Assembly (NCBI GenBank): GCA_037783415.1
Contig: JAZGTN010000177.1
Span: 310,001 to 374,000 of the forward strand
Direction: 5' to 3'
DNA: 64,000 nt
Source of the DNA: Leptasterias polaris
Taxonomy: Eukaryota; Echinodermata; Asteroidea; Forcipulatida; Asteriidae
Each line of letters begins with the position of its first letter. The stretch's first letter is position 1. The translations under genes and the position numbers were made by a program. A model generated the notes under the pieces. The model searched no databases. It saw only the letters and a program-made list of their open reading frames with translations, and had not been told where the DNA came from. This document shows, piece after piece, positions 33,756 through 43,975 of the stretch.

Positions 33756-35330
33756 GCTGTTTTTCTACCTTTAAATTGGTAGCAGATCTGCTCAATCTAC
33801 CATGGCTCAAAATGTAATTTTGACAGAAAGCCTGTTAGGCTGAATATTTGGTCGGGCTCCTAACCACCCTGAAGGCTGAAACTCACCAATCGGAGACGCC
33901 GAAAAACAGACAGCACCCGAGTGAGATAATTGAGCGGGGGAATATTGTTGGAAGCGCCGGAATCGACAACTTTCCACCCAAGTCGCCACTGGAAACGGGA
34001 TCGATGACATTGGGGGAATAAAGGGATCGAGGAGACCGATATCTGAACCGGATTAATACTTTCGGCCTGAAGTTGCCACCGGAAACGGAATGACGACATC
34101 GAGGGATTAAGGTTATTGAGGACCGGTATATTTGTTATAAGGAAATTTAATTTGAAACATTATAATTCTCCATCCAACGAAAATTAAAGAAGAACTATAA
34201 TCTAATAGAACAAGCATTTTTCTTATAAGGCATCTTTATTTATTTACCACAATAGTTGTATCCAAAAGCAGTTATTTTGGATTCTTTTTCGTAATCTTTA
34301 TTTTTTTGTTTACCCTAACGTTTAATTCTAGTATCATTTATTATTGCTTAATTTGGTTTAATTTATTAAATTAGTAATTTTTCTTTTGAAATCAGTCGTT
34401 TCTGAATTAATTCTTTTTGGTGATTCTGTAGGGTAAGCTTGCTTCTATACATTTAAACCCATTGTACATGTACATTGGAAGTGAGATTTGTGCTTGAAAC
34501 TACCAAAAACTTCCATCATACAAAAACAAATAATGTTGTTTATTTGCTACGTTCTATAATAAATTGTAGAGCTGAGCGAATAAAATCCATCATAGTAAAC
34601 AATCTTTTCAGTTTCATTGCCAAGCTCTGCATATACCCATGATGGAATATAGTTTTCACATGGAAGAACAATCTTCGTTTATTGTCAAACATGCATGTTA
34701 CTAAAAGTCACATGTCTGTAAGATACAATTGGGCATGTTAGGATAGCTGATCTGTTGGAGAAGGATCGTTTTCAATCTAAAGTTTAAATAAGTCAGACAG
34801 CAAGTTTATCGATCTGAAGTTGAAGTTTTTGAACAATAATATGTGTTTAATTACTATTTTAGTTACATTTAGTGTCAACTTCAACCCGGTTCAAATACCA
34901 ACCTTTAATTGAATCAATTGGTTTTTATATTGAATTTTGTTCAAATTTCCAGGACATTTCCTACTGTAACACAGGATCTAAGGCCAACAATAATAATGTG
35001 GCTCATACTTAACTTGAAATTCATAAGTTGGGTGCTGTCATGAGCCAGATTGGTACTTTTATTTTGAAATTGATCGGCACATTTTTAACGCCTCATTTAT
35101 TTTATTTCTCCCCTTCATGATCTATGAACAAGTAACATGGTGTCATACTGATCTGTTGCTGTGGAGTGAGTCTGGTCAACCCCATTCCAGTATCTCAGAG
35201 TATATGATGATGTGCGATGACAATATCCTTTGTTCTTAAATGTGGTTAATGTTTGTAACAAGCTCATACTGTATGGAAAGTCAGATGAGTGAGTTGGTTT
35301 CCATGGAGTGAGCAAGGCTCAACGCTGACA
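33756..35330. other. No gene; one diverged 110-bp direct repeat, then AT-rich DNA
   Basis: 33960-34130 contains two related segments, with GCCACTGGAAACGGGAT and GCCACCGGAAACGGAAT followed by similar GACATTGGGGG/GACATCGAGGG words, an old tandem duplication. 34130-35330 is AT-rich and shows no coding or repeat feature I recognise. Confidence 0.4.
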
Positions 35331-35619
35331 TTAAAGGGCCTATGCAATGCATTATTTTATTAGTTAAAGTCATAAAGTGATCCTACCTGAACAAATATTT
35401 ACCCATTTAATTAAACCTTTGGTTTCACTGCGTTTATGCCATTAAAAAAATATTTTAGGGGTGCCCAGCACGCCCCGCCCATTCCCTCATTATCATAAGA
35501 ATGTGTGACGTAGACTAGGGAGATCGGCTCACTTCCTGGTTCTACGTGTTGTGCGTCACACGCATACTGTACCGTGTGAAGTTTCTAAAAGTTTCTTCAG
35601 TTTGTCGCTGCTTCATCAA

Positions 35620-35972
35620 AAAATAGGGCATTTATTCAGAATGCCACCGACCTGTGTTGTTGCTGGTTGCAGCAACACCACTAAGGATGGTTTCAGTCTC
35701 CATCTTTTTCCCTCTGACCCAAAATTTCGAAGAATTTGGATGGCGAAAGTCAAGCTGACTCGGGCAAAGTGGTCAGGGCCAACCGAGCACTCGGTCATCT
35801 GTTCCATGCATTTTGAGACATCGTCGTCGCCTCTCTCTGGCTCGTACATGTATGGCCGAACCCCTAGCTCCTCATTTCTTTCATAATCACTGTCAGCCTC
35901 ACTACTTAAATCCGAAGAATTAGTCCCCGAAAAATCTTCATCTACTGCTGAAAATGATGAAGATTCGGCCAT
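35620..35972 (-). CDS. Start of an acidic protein facing the THAP fragment
   Basis: The minus-strand frame from ATG 35972 reads MAESSSFSAVDEDFSGTNSS and later ELGVRPYMYEPERG, a Ser/Asp/Glu-rich head plus a PYxxEP motif of a kind I associate with the N-termini of P2RX7_C-like proteins in invertebrates and fish (recall only, weak). Only about the first 50 residues (35972-35825) look meaningful; the rest is antisense to the THAP frame. So two gene starts converge inside one TTAA-flanked element, suggesting a chimeric internally deleted copy. Confidence 0.4.
35641..35886 (+). CDS. THAP-type zinc finger, N-terminal fragment
   Basis: From ATG 35641: MPPTCVVAGCSNTTKDGFSL, HLFPSDPKFRRIWMAKVKL and EHSVICSMHFE. 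This is the C2CH THAP signature (C-x4-C near residues 5-10, Trp near 36, final C-x2-H at SMHF) of a sequence-specific DNA-binding domain found in THAP proteins and P/Kolobok transposases. After HFETSSSP the frame runs antisense into the oppositely oriented ORF at 35972 and stops at 35886. It is therefore a truncated first domain without a catalytic core. The frame is open upstream to 35551, but ATG 35641 fits the family start. Confidence 0.75.
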   Translation: MPPTCVVAGCSNTTKDGFSLHLFPSDPKFRRIWMAKVKLTRAKWSGPTEHSVICSMHFETSSSPLSGSYMYGRTPSSSFLS

Positions 35973-36353
35973 GTTCGTCTTTTTATATCACGTCCGTCGT
36001 AGTGATTGTTAATGTACAATGCGTTGTGTGTACTGTAGGAATTTCCGCGATCCGTGTGTGCATGTACACGTAGCGCATCAGCTGCCACATTAGCATGGTA
36101 CCCGCAACATATTCTTGGTACCAGACCATTCTGACTTGCTCATGAACTCTCCGCAGTCTACGTCACGAACAGCGCCCCCGCGCGGCGTAAAAAATAAGGA
36201 ATTTAATTAATAAAAATAATTATTGCAAATTTTAAACATTTTACACTACTCACACAAATTTTTTTTTTTTTTAATTGTATACAGAAAGTAAAAATAAACT
36301 TTAAAAAATAAATTTCTAAATTGTGAAAAATAATTATTGCATAGGCCCTTTAA

Positions 36354-37145
36354 GTGTAATTTATGGGAAGGGGGAGGTGAGCTAGTTTGGTTTGGAAAGC
36401 CTTCCCTCCTTGACAGGCTTTTTTACTACTCTTCATCTTCCTTGGTACAGTGTAGATCATGTCTGGCATCACGTGGTGGGCCTCAGTCAATTTAGCGCAA
36501 ATTCGCGTGAGGCTTATGCACTGGGGATGTAAATTGATGTTGCTCAAGACTATTTAAGTCCAGTGTGGGCCTTTAATTTATTCGATCGGGTTCGAGGTTC
36601 ATTTCTCCAATGTGAGTCCATTACTAAATTTTAGTTGCCCCAAGAATATTTTCTTCAGTGGTGGCCTATATTGATTGGGCTCTATGTTCATTCCTCCGGT
36701 GTGAGTCCTTTATTATTTGTTGGTCCTTTACTTTTTTATTTAGTTGGCCAGAGAATTGTTTCTCTAATGTGGGCCTTTCATTTATTATGGATTGTCATAA
36801 TTAAGTTTTTCTTAAAATACAATTTTATACAGCTTACACATGTATATACATGTATATGGTGTACTACAGTTCACTGAAACTGTGCTGTAAAGATTCCAAT
36901 CATCAGGTTGGCATGAGATAGCAACCTAGTGGCCAAACTACGTTCTCTTTTTCCCAAAGCATTTTTTGAGTTTTTGTAACCGGCTACTTTCTCGATTGGT
37001 TCTTTACCATGTAGGTGTGGCTTGGTAACATATTCAATGTAAAGGACACACAAAGTCAGCAAAAAGGAATTAAGGATGTCAAACATTTTGTTAGTTGTGC
37101 TATTAGCAATGGCTAAATTTGGAATATTGCAGTGCTAATGGATAA
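36354..37145. other. No gene recognised
   Basis: 36560-36790 contains two or three diverged copies of a phrase with TTCATTTCTCCAATGTGAGTCC / TTCATTCCTCCGGTGTGAG, an old short repeat. TACATGTATATACATGTATA occurs near 36838. Otherwise no recognised feature. Confidence 0.35.
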
Positions 37146-37484
37146 TTGCAATGTTGCCTTTCCCTAGACTGCCTTGGTGTGGTCGAAAACACTGTCGCGA
37201 GTATTTTATTTTGGCGCGTGGTAAACCTGCTTTGGAGCGCATGTGCCAAACCAATGATTGTTTGGCAGCAGGTCACGCTCATGCTTGCAGCACTCACAAT
37301 TTTGAGGGTTTTACACTTTCCTACACCTTTACCATTGTGTGTACCATTGTGTGTATCAAACCACTGGATCCAAACATCTTTTGTTTCAAATTGGCGCCAG
37401 TGCATTGGTTCCTTAGACGGTAATCTTATTGCTTTATGGGTCTTTAACTGTGTGCTGTTTGGCTGTCTTTCCTTTGGCAGATAG
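37146..37484 (+). pseudogene. DDE transposase remnant (Harbinger/ISL2EU type)
   Basis: The frame contains CLGVVENTVASILFWRVVNL then KPMIVWQ, resembling the helix-turn-helix segment (fGVs.sTvsri) of HARBI1/ISL2EU-type transposases, and downstream WRQCIGSLDGNLIAL, resembling nFp.ciGaiDGkHi with the first catalytic Asp. No further catalytic residues follow and both flanks decay. It could be a chance similarity, but the two motifs are in family order at reasonable spacing. Confidence 0.4.
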
Positions 37485-37674
37485 TCAATGCTCACACTTC
37501 AAGGCGCTTTTGTGATCATTAAGCCAGTTTTGTAATGAGGGCTTTATGGGACATTAGTTAGTGTATAATTGTTAGTATGTGGTGCAGTTGCCATCAGGCT
37601 CATAAGTATCAGGAGGCGATAATTCTGACTGAACGCTTCATCGGTGGAAAGGCAACTGTACTTCCCTACTAGAA

Positions 37675-38130
37675 AAATCAGTCATCATCAGTCATCATGA
37701 TGACTGAATTTGGTCATCAATGCAAAAGAGGCATCAGAGGCATCAAAAGGGCAGCATTTGGAACCCTCAAAATAAAGAAACAAATAGGGATTTAGTCATC
37801 AACAGTCATCACAATGATGACTATTTGATGAAAAAGGCATCAAATAGTCATCATTTGTGATCAGGCATCACAACCGATGACTCTTTGATGCCTGATCACA
37901 AAGAGTCATCAGTAATCGGGCATCAAAGAGTCATCAAACAGGCATCAAATGTGATCAGGCATCAAAACAGTCATCAGTTGGGATCAGGCATCAAACAGTC
38001 ATCAAACAGTCATCAGATGTGATCCAGCATCAAACAGGCATCAAAAGGCATCAAACAGTCATCAAACAGTCATCAGATGTGATCCAGCATCAAACAGGCT
38101 TCAAAGAGTCATCAAACAGTCATCAAAGAG
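37675..38130. repeat. Left GTCATCA/GCATCA array
   Basis: Irregular spacing of GTCATCA and GGCATCA words separated by AAACA, AAAGA or GATGTGATC; a roughly 60-bp higher unit containing GTCATCAGATGTGATCCAGC occurs twice (near 38005 and 38070). Confidence 0.85.
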
Positions 38131-38354
38131 TAATTAATTATGCCAAAAAAATAAAAAAATAAAAGCACAATATTGAAATTCAAATGCAACCCTGGTTGCT
38201 TCCTTTATTCTATTGTTGCATTAACTAAGAGTTACAGGCATTATATTTCAATAAAAATTCAGCCCTGGTTGCATTCTCCATATTTTTATTGCATTAATGA
38301 AGGGTTGCAGTATTTGGTTTTTGGACTTAACTTGACTGATTTTCATATACATCA

Positions 38355-38625
38355 TGTAGAGCGTCGTTGCCTTGGAGGTTAAGCGATTGGGTGTTGCAGG
38401 GCAAGACACTCAACTTTGATTGCTTCTCTCCATCCAGGAGTAAATGGGTACCTATGAGGGTACAGGTAGTTATTGCATTTGATAAGCCCTGTTGCGCACA
38501 AAACGTTGCATGCTAAAATGTGAGCTGAGAAGTAGGTTTCACCATTGATTATTGACCCAATGAGCAGGGATAACAAAAGTACTTCTCTTCTGTAAAAGCA
38601 CTATATAAATGCAGATCACTTTTTT
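38355..38625 (+). repeat. SINE-like repeat
   Basis: Carries a common marine-invertebrate SINE body: GGCAAGACACTCAACTTTG, ATTGCTTCTCTCCATCCAGG, AAATGGGTACCTATGAGGGT and a 3' part GCACTATATAAATGCAGATC. The tRNA-like head is degraded. It is inside the 37668-41844 element. Confidence 0.6.
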
Positions 38626-38753
38626 ATTAAATAGAATGTGGTTTTATTTTTGCATTTTTAGTACGTTTATTTTGGGATTGTAAACACAGCACATGCTGCA
38701 ATGTCAGGCAAAAACATGCCAGCAACACCTTTTATGAAGTTTTGTTTGTGTTC

Positions 38754-38903
38754 AGGGCTCGATTTCACAAAGAGTTAAGATTGATCGTAACTGCAAATCC
38801 ATGGCAGTTGCTTCGCAAAGTGTGATGTCACAATACAAATCACTATGGTAATAGTGACAACTCATCATAAGATGAATCTTCGTGCTTTGTGAAATCGACC
38901 CCT
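38754..38903. mobile_element. 150-bp foldback MITE with GATTTCACAAAG ends
   Basis: Inverted ends AGGGCTCGATTTCACAAAG (38754-38772) and CTTTGTGAAATCGACCCCT (38885-38903), 18 of 19 matching. The same GATTTCAC(A/G)AA terminal core occurs in the larger element at 57002-57628. Confidence 0.7.
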
Positions 38904-40108
38904 GGTGTGTTAACTATACATGCATGTATTTCAACCCTTTTTCATGGTAATTTTTTTGTGGAAGGGAAGAATGAAAAGAAATTCATAATTCCAGATTTTG
39001 ATGATATTGTTGATACCTGAAGTATATGAGCGAAAAATACCAGTACTATGTCTTGTCTACTCAGCCTTAGAAAAACGCCTGGCATTATAACATGCACTGT
39101 TAATGATCCGGATGTCATCACTCTTCTTCAAAGGTGGGATGTTGTTCTCCACTGCAAATTTAGAGATGAAACCTTGAAAAGAAAAAAATATGAAAGAAAA
39201 TCTATTAAACAAGTTTTCATGAGAGAGAGCAAACATTTTAAAAGGACTAAACATCTGCATCCAAATCATATGTATCCAAATCACCTTCAATCTGTTGAAA
39301 AAGTTTTGTTTTTGACTGTAAAAAAAGGTTTTATTACAACGATTTAGTAACGAAAAGAAGTGTCCACCATGATGCATCTGGAACGCACTTGGACGATACC
39401 ATTATGCAAAGAGTGAGTTCTAAGGATTTATTTTTTTCTCCCTTTCTTTTTATTTTACTGCTTTTTTCGTTCTTAAGACATAGAAATATTTACTGGCTGT
39501 CATTTAACACTACTCTAGTAGCATGTTAGTTTTTCAAATGACATTGTTAAAATAAAGACAACTTAACTTGCTGTTTTCAGCACCCCCTGGGGCCCTGTAG
39601 TATAATGGTATCTTCTATGTACGGTCCAAAAGCAACAAGGCGAACAGTACTTGTCGTTACTATTGTTCATGGTTTAAAAAAACTTTTTTACAATTAAAAA
39701 CAAAACTTTTTCAACAGATTGAAGGTGATTTGGATACATATAACTCTATAGTCTTACACATATATTTTACGGTTTATTTTTGTTCAAACATTGTTGTAAA
39801 GTGCATTTAAAAATTGTTGTCGGCAGGTCAGGCCTTGGCAGTTTGTCGGCTTTTAGTGCGACCCCAGAAGTTGCCTCTGAAACAATGTTTATTTATAAAT
39901 GACAAAATTTAATAGTAATAATACATTACAAATTACAACTAGAACTAATCATTGACAATAGTCAACAGCTTCTCATTTAAACCTCTTCAACATGTCAATA
40001 TTGTTATCTGCTCTGACTGTACAATGTATGTTCGAATTAAATTTATTCAAATAAATAAAATGTTTCTTATCCAGTTGACTGAACTTCAATTAATAATTAT
40101 ACGATCAA
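38904..40108. other. No gene recognised
   Basis: AT-rich interior of the 37668-41844 element. Opposing frames at 39048-39377 lack family features. Confidence 0.35.
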
Positions 40109-40303
40109 CTGCTACGATCTAATGGGGACCAGACTGATTACTGCATCGCGCTGAGCACTATCATTGCGCAGAATAGCGTGAGCCGCCACCGCACTCGTAA
40201 TTAATTCACAAAACTTAGATTGCGCAAAACTTAGATTGCGCAAAACTTAGATTGCGCTCGGCGCGCGGAGTAAATCAGTCTGGTCCCCATTAGATCGTAG
40301 CAG
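40109..40303. mobile_element. 195-bp foldback MITE
   Basis: Perfect 31-bp inverted ends beginning CTGCTACGATCTAATGGGGA and continuing CCAGACTGATT (40109-40139; complement 40273-40303). The interior is GC-rich and includes three tandem 16-bp copies of CAAAACTTAGATTGCG (40209-40256). No target duplication is evident. Confidence 0.8.
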
Positions 40304-41524
40304 TGGGTCGTATCATTGTTGTTGTGAAGTTTTCAAGCGAACCAGACAAAGTATGGTTTTCGAGCAAGCTGTTATATGTGAACAAAAAATTCACACTCGC
40401 GACTCGAAAAGCAAACGATTTCCCACCAAAATGTGCTATGTTTTTGCAACAAATTCTAGCAATAGGCAGGGGTACACGCTACTGTACTACTACGCTCTAC
40501 ACTCACTACTCAGTACAGTACAGAGTGAGAGTAGCATTCGATCGGTAAGTTTCATGATCGAGAATGACCCGTATTAAAACTGGACTTACCTTGCAGTAGT
40601 TGACTGTGTTTGGATGTTTGATCCCTTTGATGAATGCAAGATTGCAGTGAATTGTGTCGATATTCTAGCAAACAATTACTCCAAACGGAACAATACGTTG
40701 ACAGTATGTACACACGTCGATGCGATGCAGCAGAAATTTAAACAAGGCCCCCGACGGTTCCATTTCAATGGTACCCATTCAATCCGCATGGGATGCATGG
40801 ACAGTACGCGCACCGCAAACTACCAGTTTGCGGTTCAACCAATAGGAACTCGCGTGATGCGCAACCGTATCGGATTAATTTTCTGAGTCGCGTATAATAT
40901 TATGACATCGATCGACGAGACCTATAGTCATTAACGTTCCCATCAAGGCAATGTTTTGTGATTTTTCACCGATTTGAAAAAAAATATAAATAAAAAAATA
41001 CAACAATTAATCTAATGGTTCACAAAAGTATCACAAAAATTGTCATGACCATTTTCATATGAATTTAATACTGCAAAAACGATTAAAAATATGTTCATAT
41101 GAATTAGATCAAAAGTCTGAATGAATTAAAATCAAACCCCAGCAAAAAATAATTAAAAAGATAAATTAAACTTCAAATAATCATGTTTTGTTCATAACCA
41201 ATGACTTATTTTTACTGGTCATTGCTGATTTGGCTTTACGGTCCTACATGTACGTTGATTTAATTAGTCATTGAGACTTGACTAATCTAAATTAGTCGTT
41301 TTTACTAATTTATGAGCACCAATGACTAACTTATGTTTACAGAAGGTTTGAGACATTATTGAAGTTGGTGTTTATTAAAGATTTTAATTTTGCCTGGGTA
41401 CATTTTGCAAGTGTGTACAACAACAAAGTCAAAACAAGTCCGTTTCACCAACTGTCCATTTGTTCATTGCATTGCATATACATGTAGCATGTATAGTGGC
41501 TTTGGGAAAGTAAGCTAAGTTTCA
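40304..41524. other. No gene recognised
   Basis: Mostly AT-rich. Open frames at 40303-40548 and 40614-40886 have no recognisable motif and lack splice context. Confidence 0.35.
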
Positions 41525-41844
41525 GTCATCAATGAGGCATCATCTTTGATGACTGAAACTTAGTTTTTGGAGGATATGATGCCTGTTTGTTAGACAATTT
41601 TGCAACAGTCATCCACTGTGATGACTGATGATGACTTTGATGCCAGTTTGTGATGACCATTGATGCCTCATGATGACCAAATGATGTCTGAATGATGACC
41701 ATTGATGCCTTTTGATGACTGTTTGATGCCTTTTGATGACCTTTTTGCCCAGTGATGACCAAATGATGACTGATGATGACTGATGATGACCAAATGATGC
41801 CCAATTTTACTCATGATGACCAATTGATGACTGATTTTTCTAGT
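41525..41844. repeat. Right TGATGAC/TGATGCC array
   Basis: Mirror of the left array in inverted orientation: repeated TGATGACC, TGATGACTG and TGATGCC words ending in ACTGATTTTTCTAGT, the inverted partner of 37668-37687. Confidence 0.85.
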
Positions 41845-41949
41845 TTAGTACGTAATGAAAAAGTTTTTAATGATACTCATTGATCACGTTTATTTGTTCT
41901 GCCTGTTTGGCTTTGGTTTTTAAACATTAAACATTTTAATCTTAGAAAA

Positions 41950-42350
41950 TCCATATCAAACCAAGAAGAAAAGACCGTCAGTTGCTTTTTGCGGGATTAT
42001 AGAGGTAATATAGGTCTTAATTTTTTATTGTGTACCTGACATGACATGACCTTTACTTCCGGTCGAAACCGGAAGTGCCTTGTAATTTAAAAGCGGAACA
42101 TTTTTTGAAGTTTTTTTGAACGATGTTATAGTCGAGCAAGGGTCTGGTTTACAAAAATTGGACTGATGACAGCATTACATTTCAAAGCGCCTTCTAGTGG
42201 CAGGTTAAAAAACAGCTCAAAATACACTTTTACTAGATGTCTGTGGCGAAGTTTATAATAATCGTTTCAAAATTGGTATACATAATGACCTTCATGCAGA
42301 CAACATATGTGTGAAATTTTAGATTGATGATGTCATCATGTGTCACGTGG
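41950..42350 (-). repeat. Diverged minus-strand copy of the CRE/ETS-rich repeat
   Basis: On the minus strand it shares in order: CACATGATGACATCATCAAT, CACACATATGTTGTCTGCAT, CACTTCCGGTTTCGACCGGA, AGTAAAGGTCATG, AAGACCTATATTA and GACGGTCTT with the repeats at 55-60.7 kb, but with many substitutions. An old copy in reverse orientation. Confidence 0.7.
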
Positions 42351-42404
42351 TACATGTATTGCCTTAAAGGTTTACTTTTTGAAGCCGTGTTTCTACAAAA
42401 CCAT

Positions 42405-42645
42405 AAGTTCGACTGATAATGATCATGGGGTGATCGAGCATTTTGCTTCTGTCGCTCCTCGATTGTGGAACAAACTCCCTAACTCAGTGATGAAATGTGA
42501 GACTGTTGATAATTTCAAAACCAAACTTAAACCACACCTTATGACAGTCCATTTTTAATTACTTTTCTTTGTGTGAGCGCTTTGAACACCACTTACTTGG
42601 GTGGATATGATTTTGCGTATTATAAATGTCTTCATTATTATTAAA
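42405..42645 (+). pseudogene. LINE ORF2 C-terminus and 3' end
   Basis: ASVAPRLWNKLPNSVMKC then NFKTKLKPHLM is the C-terminal block of CR1/L2/Jockey-type LINE proteins (APrLWNsLP, FKskLKthL). It is followed by GAGCGCTTTGAACACC, TATTATAAATGTC and an ATTATTATT tail at 42635-42645. Confidence 0.8.
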
Positions 42646-42792
42646 TGCCCCAGAAATCTGGGGATCATTGATGACAAATTCCGCAAGGGCGATGTCCCAC
42701 GATTTAAGCAATAGTGTGGTTATCAAAATCTAGACAGGGAACGGAAAACCATGACAAGATCTACTCTATATACATGAAGATAGGAATGGCAG

Positions 42793-42888
42793 GACTTTGC
42801 CTAACAGTCTAGTCATTTGCTTCTAGCTCAGTTGGTAGAGCGCCAGCACATTAGTCTGAAGGTCGTTGGTTCAATTCCTGCTCTAGTC
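42793..42888 (+). pseudogene. tRNA-like sequence whose leader resembles the 45-bp satellite
   Basis: TAGCTCAGTTGGTAGAGCGC is a good D-arm/box A, and GGTCGTTGGTTCAATTCCTG a box B/T-arm. The acceptor arms do not pair and the anticodon arm is defective, so it is a tRNA pseudogene or SINE head. Its upstream 38 bases (42793-42830: GACTTTGCCTAACAGTCTAG then TCATTTGCTTCTAGCTCA) match the consensus 45-bp satellite unit at 33 of 38 positions, continuing into the D-arm. Confidence 0.7.
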
Positions 42889-43299
42889 AATTTTTATTTG
42901 TTCAACCAAAAACCATTTAAAAATTTACCCAGTCAGTTTCCCTTGTGGTTTATTATTTGATAAAAGACAATAGTAAGTCCACAAAACTGGGTGGACTTTG
43001 TGTGCACGTACTTGTCAAAAACGGTTATCCACATTTAATTATGCTATTTTGACCGAAGGATTTCAAAACCATAAGCTGGTGTGATGTAAGATCACTTAAT
43101 AAGTTTAGAAAATAAATGTATGTTTGTTGGTTTGTTTGTTTGAATGATCTTCCAGTCAAAGGAAATCAGCAAACGTCAACAAGCTGGCAACAGCCAATCT
43201 CTATCATATGATTATAAGAAGGATTTGAAGCTGTGCATGGTGGGAGTATAACTAAGAGAGGTTTGCGGTAACACCATGTTAAAATCTCTTTTGAGTACT

Positions 43300-43860
43300 G
43301 TTGGTTCTGAAAAGAACAGGTGGTTAACGACTCAACGTTTCGATCAGTATGCTCTGATCGTCTTCAGGAGAATGCTGGACTCTGTTGCTGGATGCTGCTT
43401 ATGTGCTGCCTTGTAGGGGATTAACTGGGAGTTGGGCTTAGCTCGGTGATGCACGAAGGCGGGAACAGGAACTGGATTAGCTGGGCTTAGCTCAATGAAG
43501 CATGTAGGCTGGAGCTGGGACTAAACCTAAACTGAAACCCACTGGGAGTGGGTAGGGAGTATGTGCTCACTGAACTGAATCAGTTGTAGATAAGCACAGG
43601 GAGGGTGAGAGAACCTAGAGGAGACTGAGGGTAAAGAAGACCCAAGTCTAAGGGGTTGGAGATGTGACCTTGGATATAGGAGATCCTTTAGTCGGGAAGA
43701 GTGGTAGCCAAATGTCACTGATGTGGAACCCTATGTCTTGAGGGACTGTGTTGTGCTTGTAGATCTCGATGGCCTCTCTGATCCGTCTGGGGTGCCATCC
43801 CTGGACACTCCCATCCAGATTATGAATTGTACAAATCAAGAAATTGTGACTCAGAGAACA
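43300..43860 (-). pseudogene. Penelope-like element C-terminus and 3' region, minus strand
   Basis: The frame 43839-43648 reads GWHPRRIREAIEIYKHNTVP then QDIGFHISDIWLPLF, matching the segment after GIY-YIG in Penelope-like proteins (IREAI.I.k, ...lp..y.pll). Downstream on the minus strand, TCCTGAAGACGATCAGAGCA then TACTGATCGAAACGTTGAG (43330-43375) is the inverted-repeat-containing 3' sequence commonly seen in these elements. A separate copy from the one at 10.5-18.5 kb. Confidence 0.75.
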
Positions 43861-43879
43861 ATACTTATTCTAGTCGTTG

Positions 43880-43975
43880 TGAAATCAGTGGTTAGCTTGG
43901 CTGTATTCGAACCCACAACCTTGAGATTGCAAGTCCTGCAGTCTAACCACTGGACCCTGGAAACAGATGGGTTGT
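43880..43975 (-). repeat. tRNA-derived SINE head, minus strand
   Basis: Read on the minus strand: GGGTCCAGTGGTTAGACTGC (box A region), GGACTTGCAATCTCAAGG (anticodon arm-like), GTTGTGGGTTCGAATACAGC (box B). The rest of the SINE is not delimited. Arm pairing is imperfect, so not a functional tRNA. Confidence 0.65.

Larger units (their letters stand above)
35335..36349. mobile_element. TTAA-flanked Kolobok-like transposon carrying a THAP domain
   Basis: Inverted ends AGGGCCTATGCAAT (35335-35348) and ATTGCATAGGCCCT (36336-36349), with TTAA outside both (35331-35334 and 36350-36353). A subterminal inverted pair GTGACGTAGACT / AGTCTACGTCAC adds support. Inside, a THAP domain starts at 35641. TTAA targets, AGGG ends and THAP-bearing proteins are known features of Kolobok, so that assignment is favoured over piggyBac. 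At 1.0 kb it is too short to be autonomous. Confidence 0.75.
37668..41844. mobile_element. 4.2-kb element with inverted arrays of GTCATCA-type repeats
   Basis: 20-bp perfect inverted ends: ACTAGAAAAATCAGTCATCA (37668-37687) and the complement (41825-41844). Each end continues into an array of GTCATCA/GCATCA words (left 37675-38130) or the complement TGATGAC/TGATGCC (right 41525-41844), so the two arrays are in opposite orientation. The 3.4-kb interior carries a SINE and two foldback MITEs but no transposase. I found no clear target duplication. It could alternatively be two opposed satellite patches. Confidence 0.6.

Noticed and set aside
35641..35886. Host THAP transcription-factor gene
   Set aside because: The domain lies inside TTAA-flanked inverted ends, lacks any downstream domain and runs into an opposing gene start; a Kolobok-like remnant explains it better.
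37675..38130. CRISPR-like array of GTCATCA repeats
   Set aside because: Repeats are too short and irregular, and are mirrored in inverted orientation at 41525-41844.
40614..40886. Unknown 90-aa protein MFDPFDECKI...
   Set aside because: No recognised motif, no splice or promoter context, located in the interior of a repeat-bounded element; length is compatible with chance.
42822..42888. Functional tRNA gene
   Set aside because: Box A and B are good but acceptor arms do not pair and the anticodon arm is defective; it behaves like a SINE head or pseudogene.
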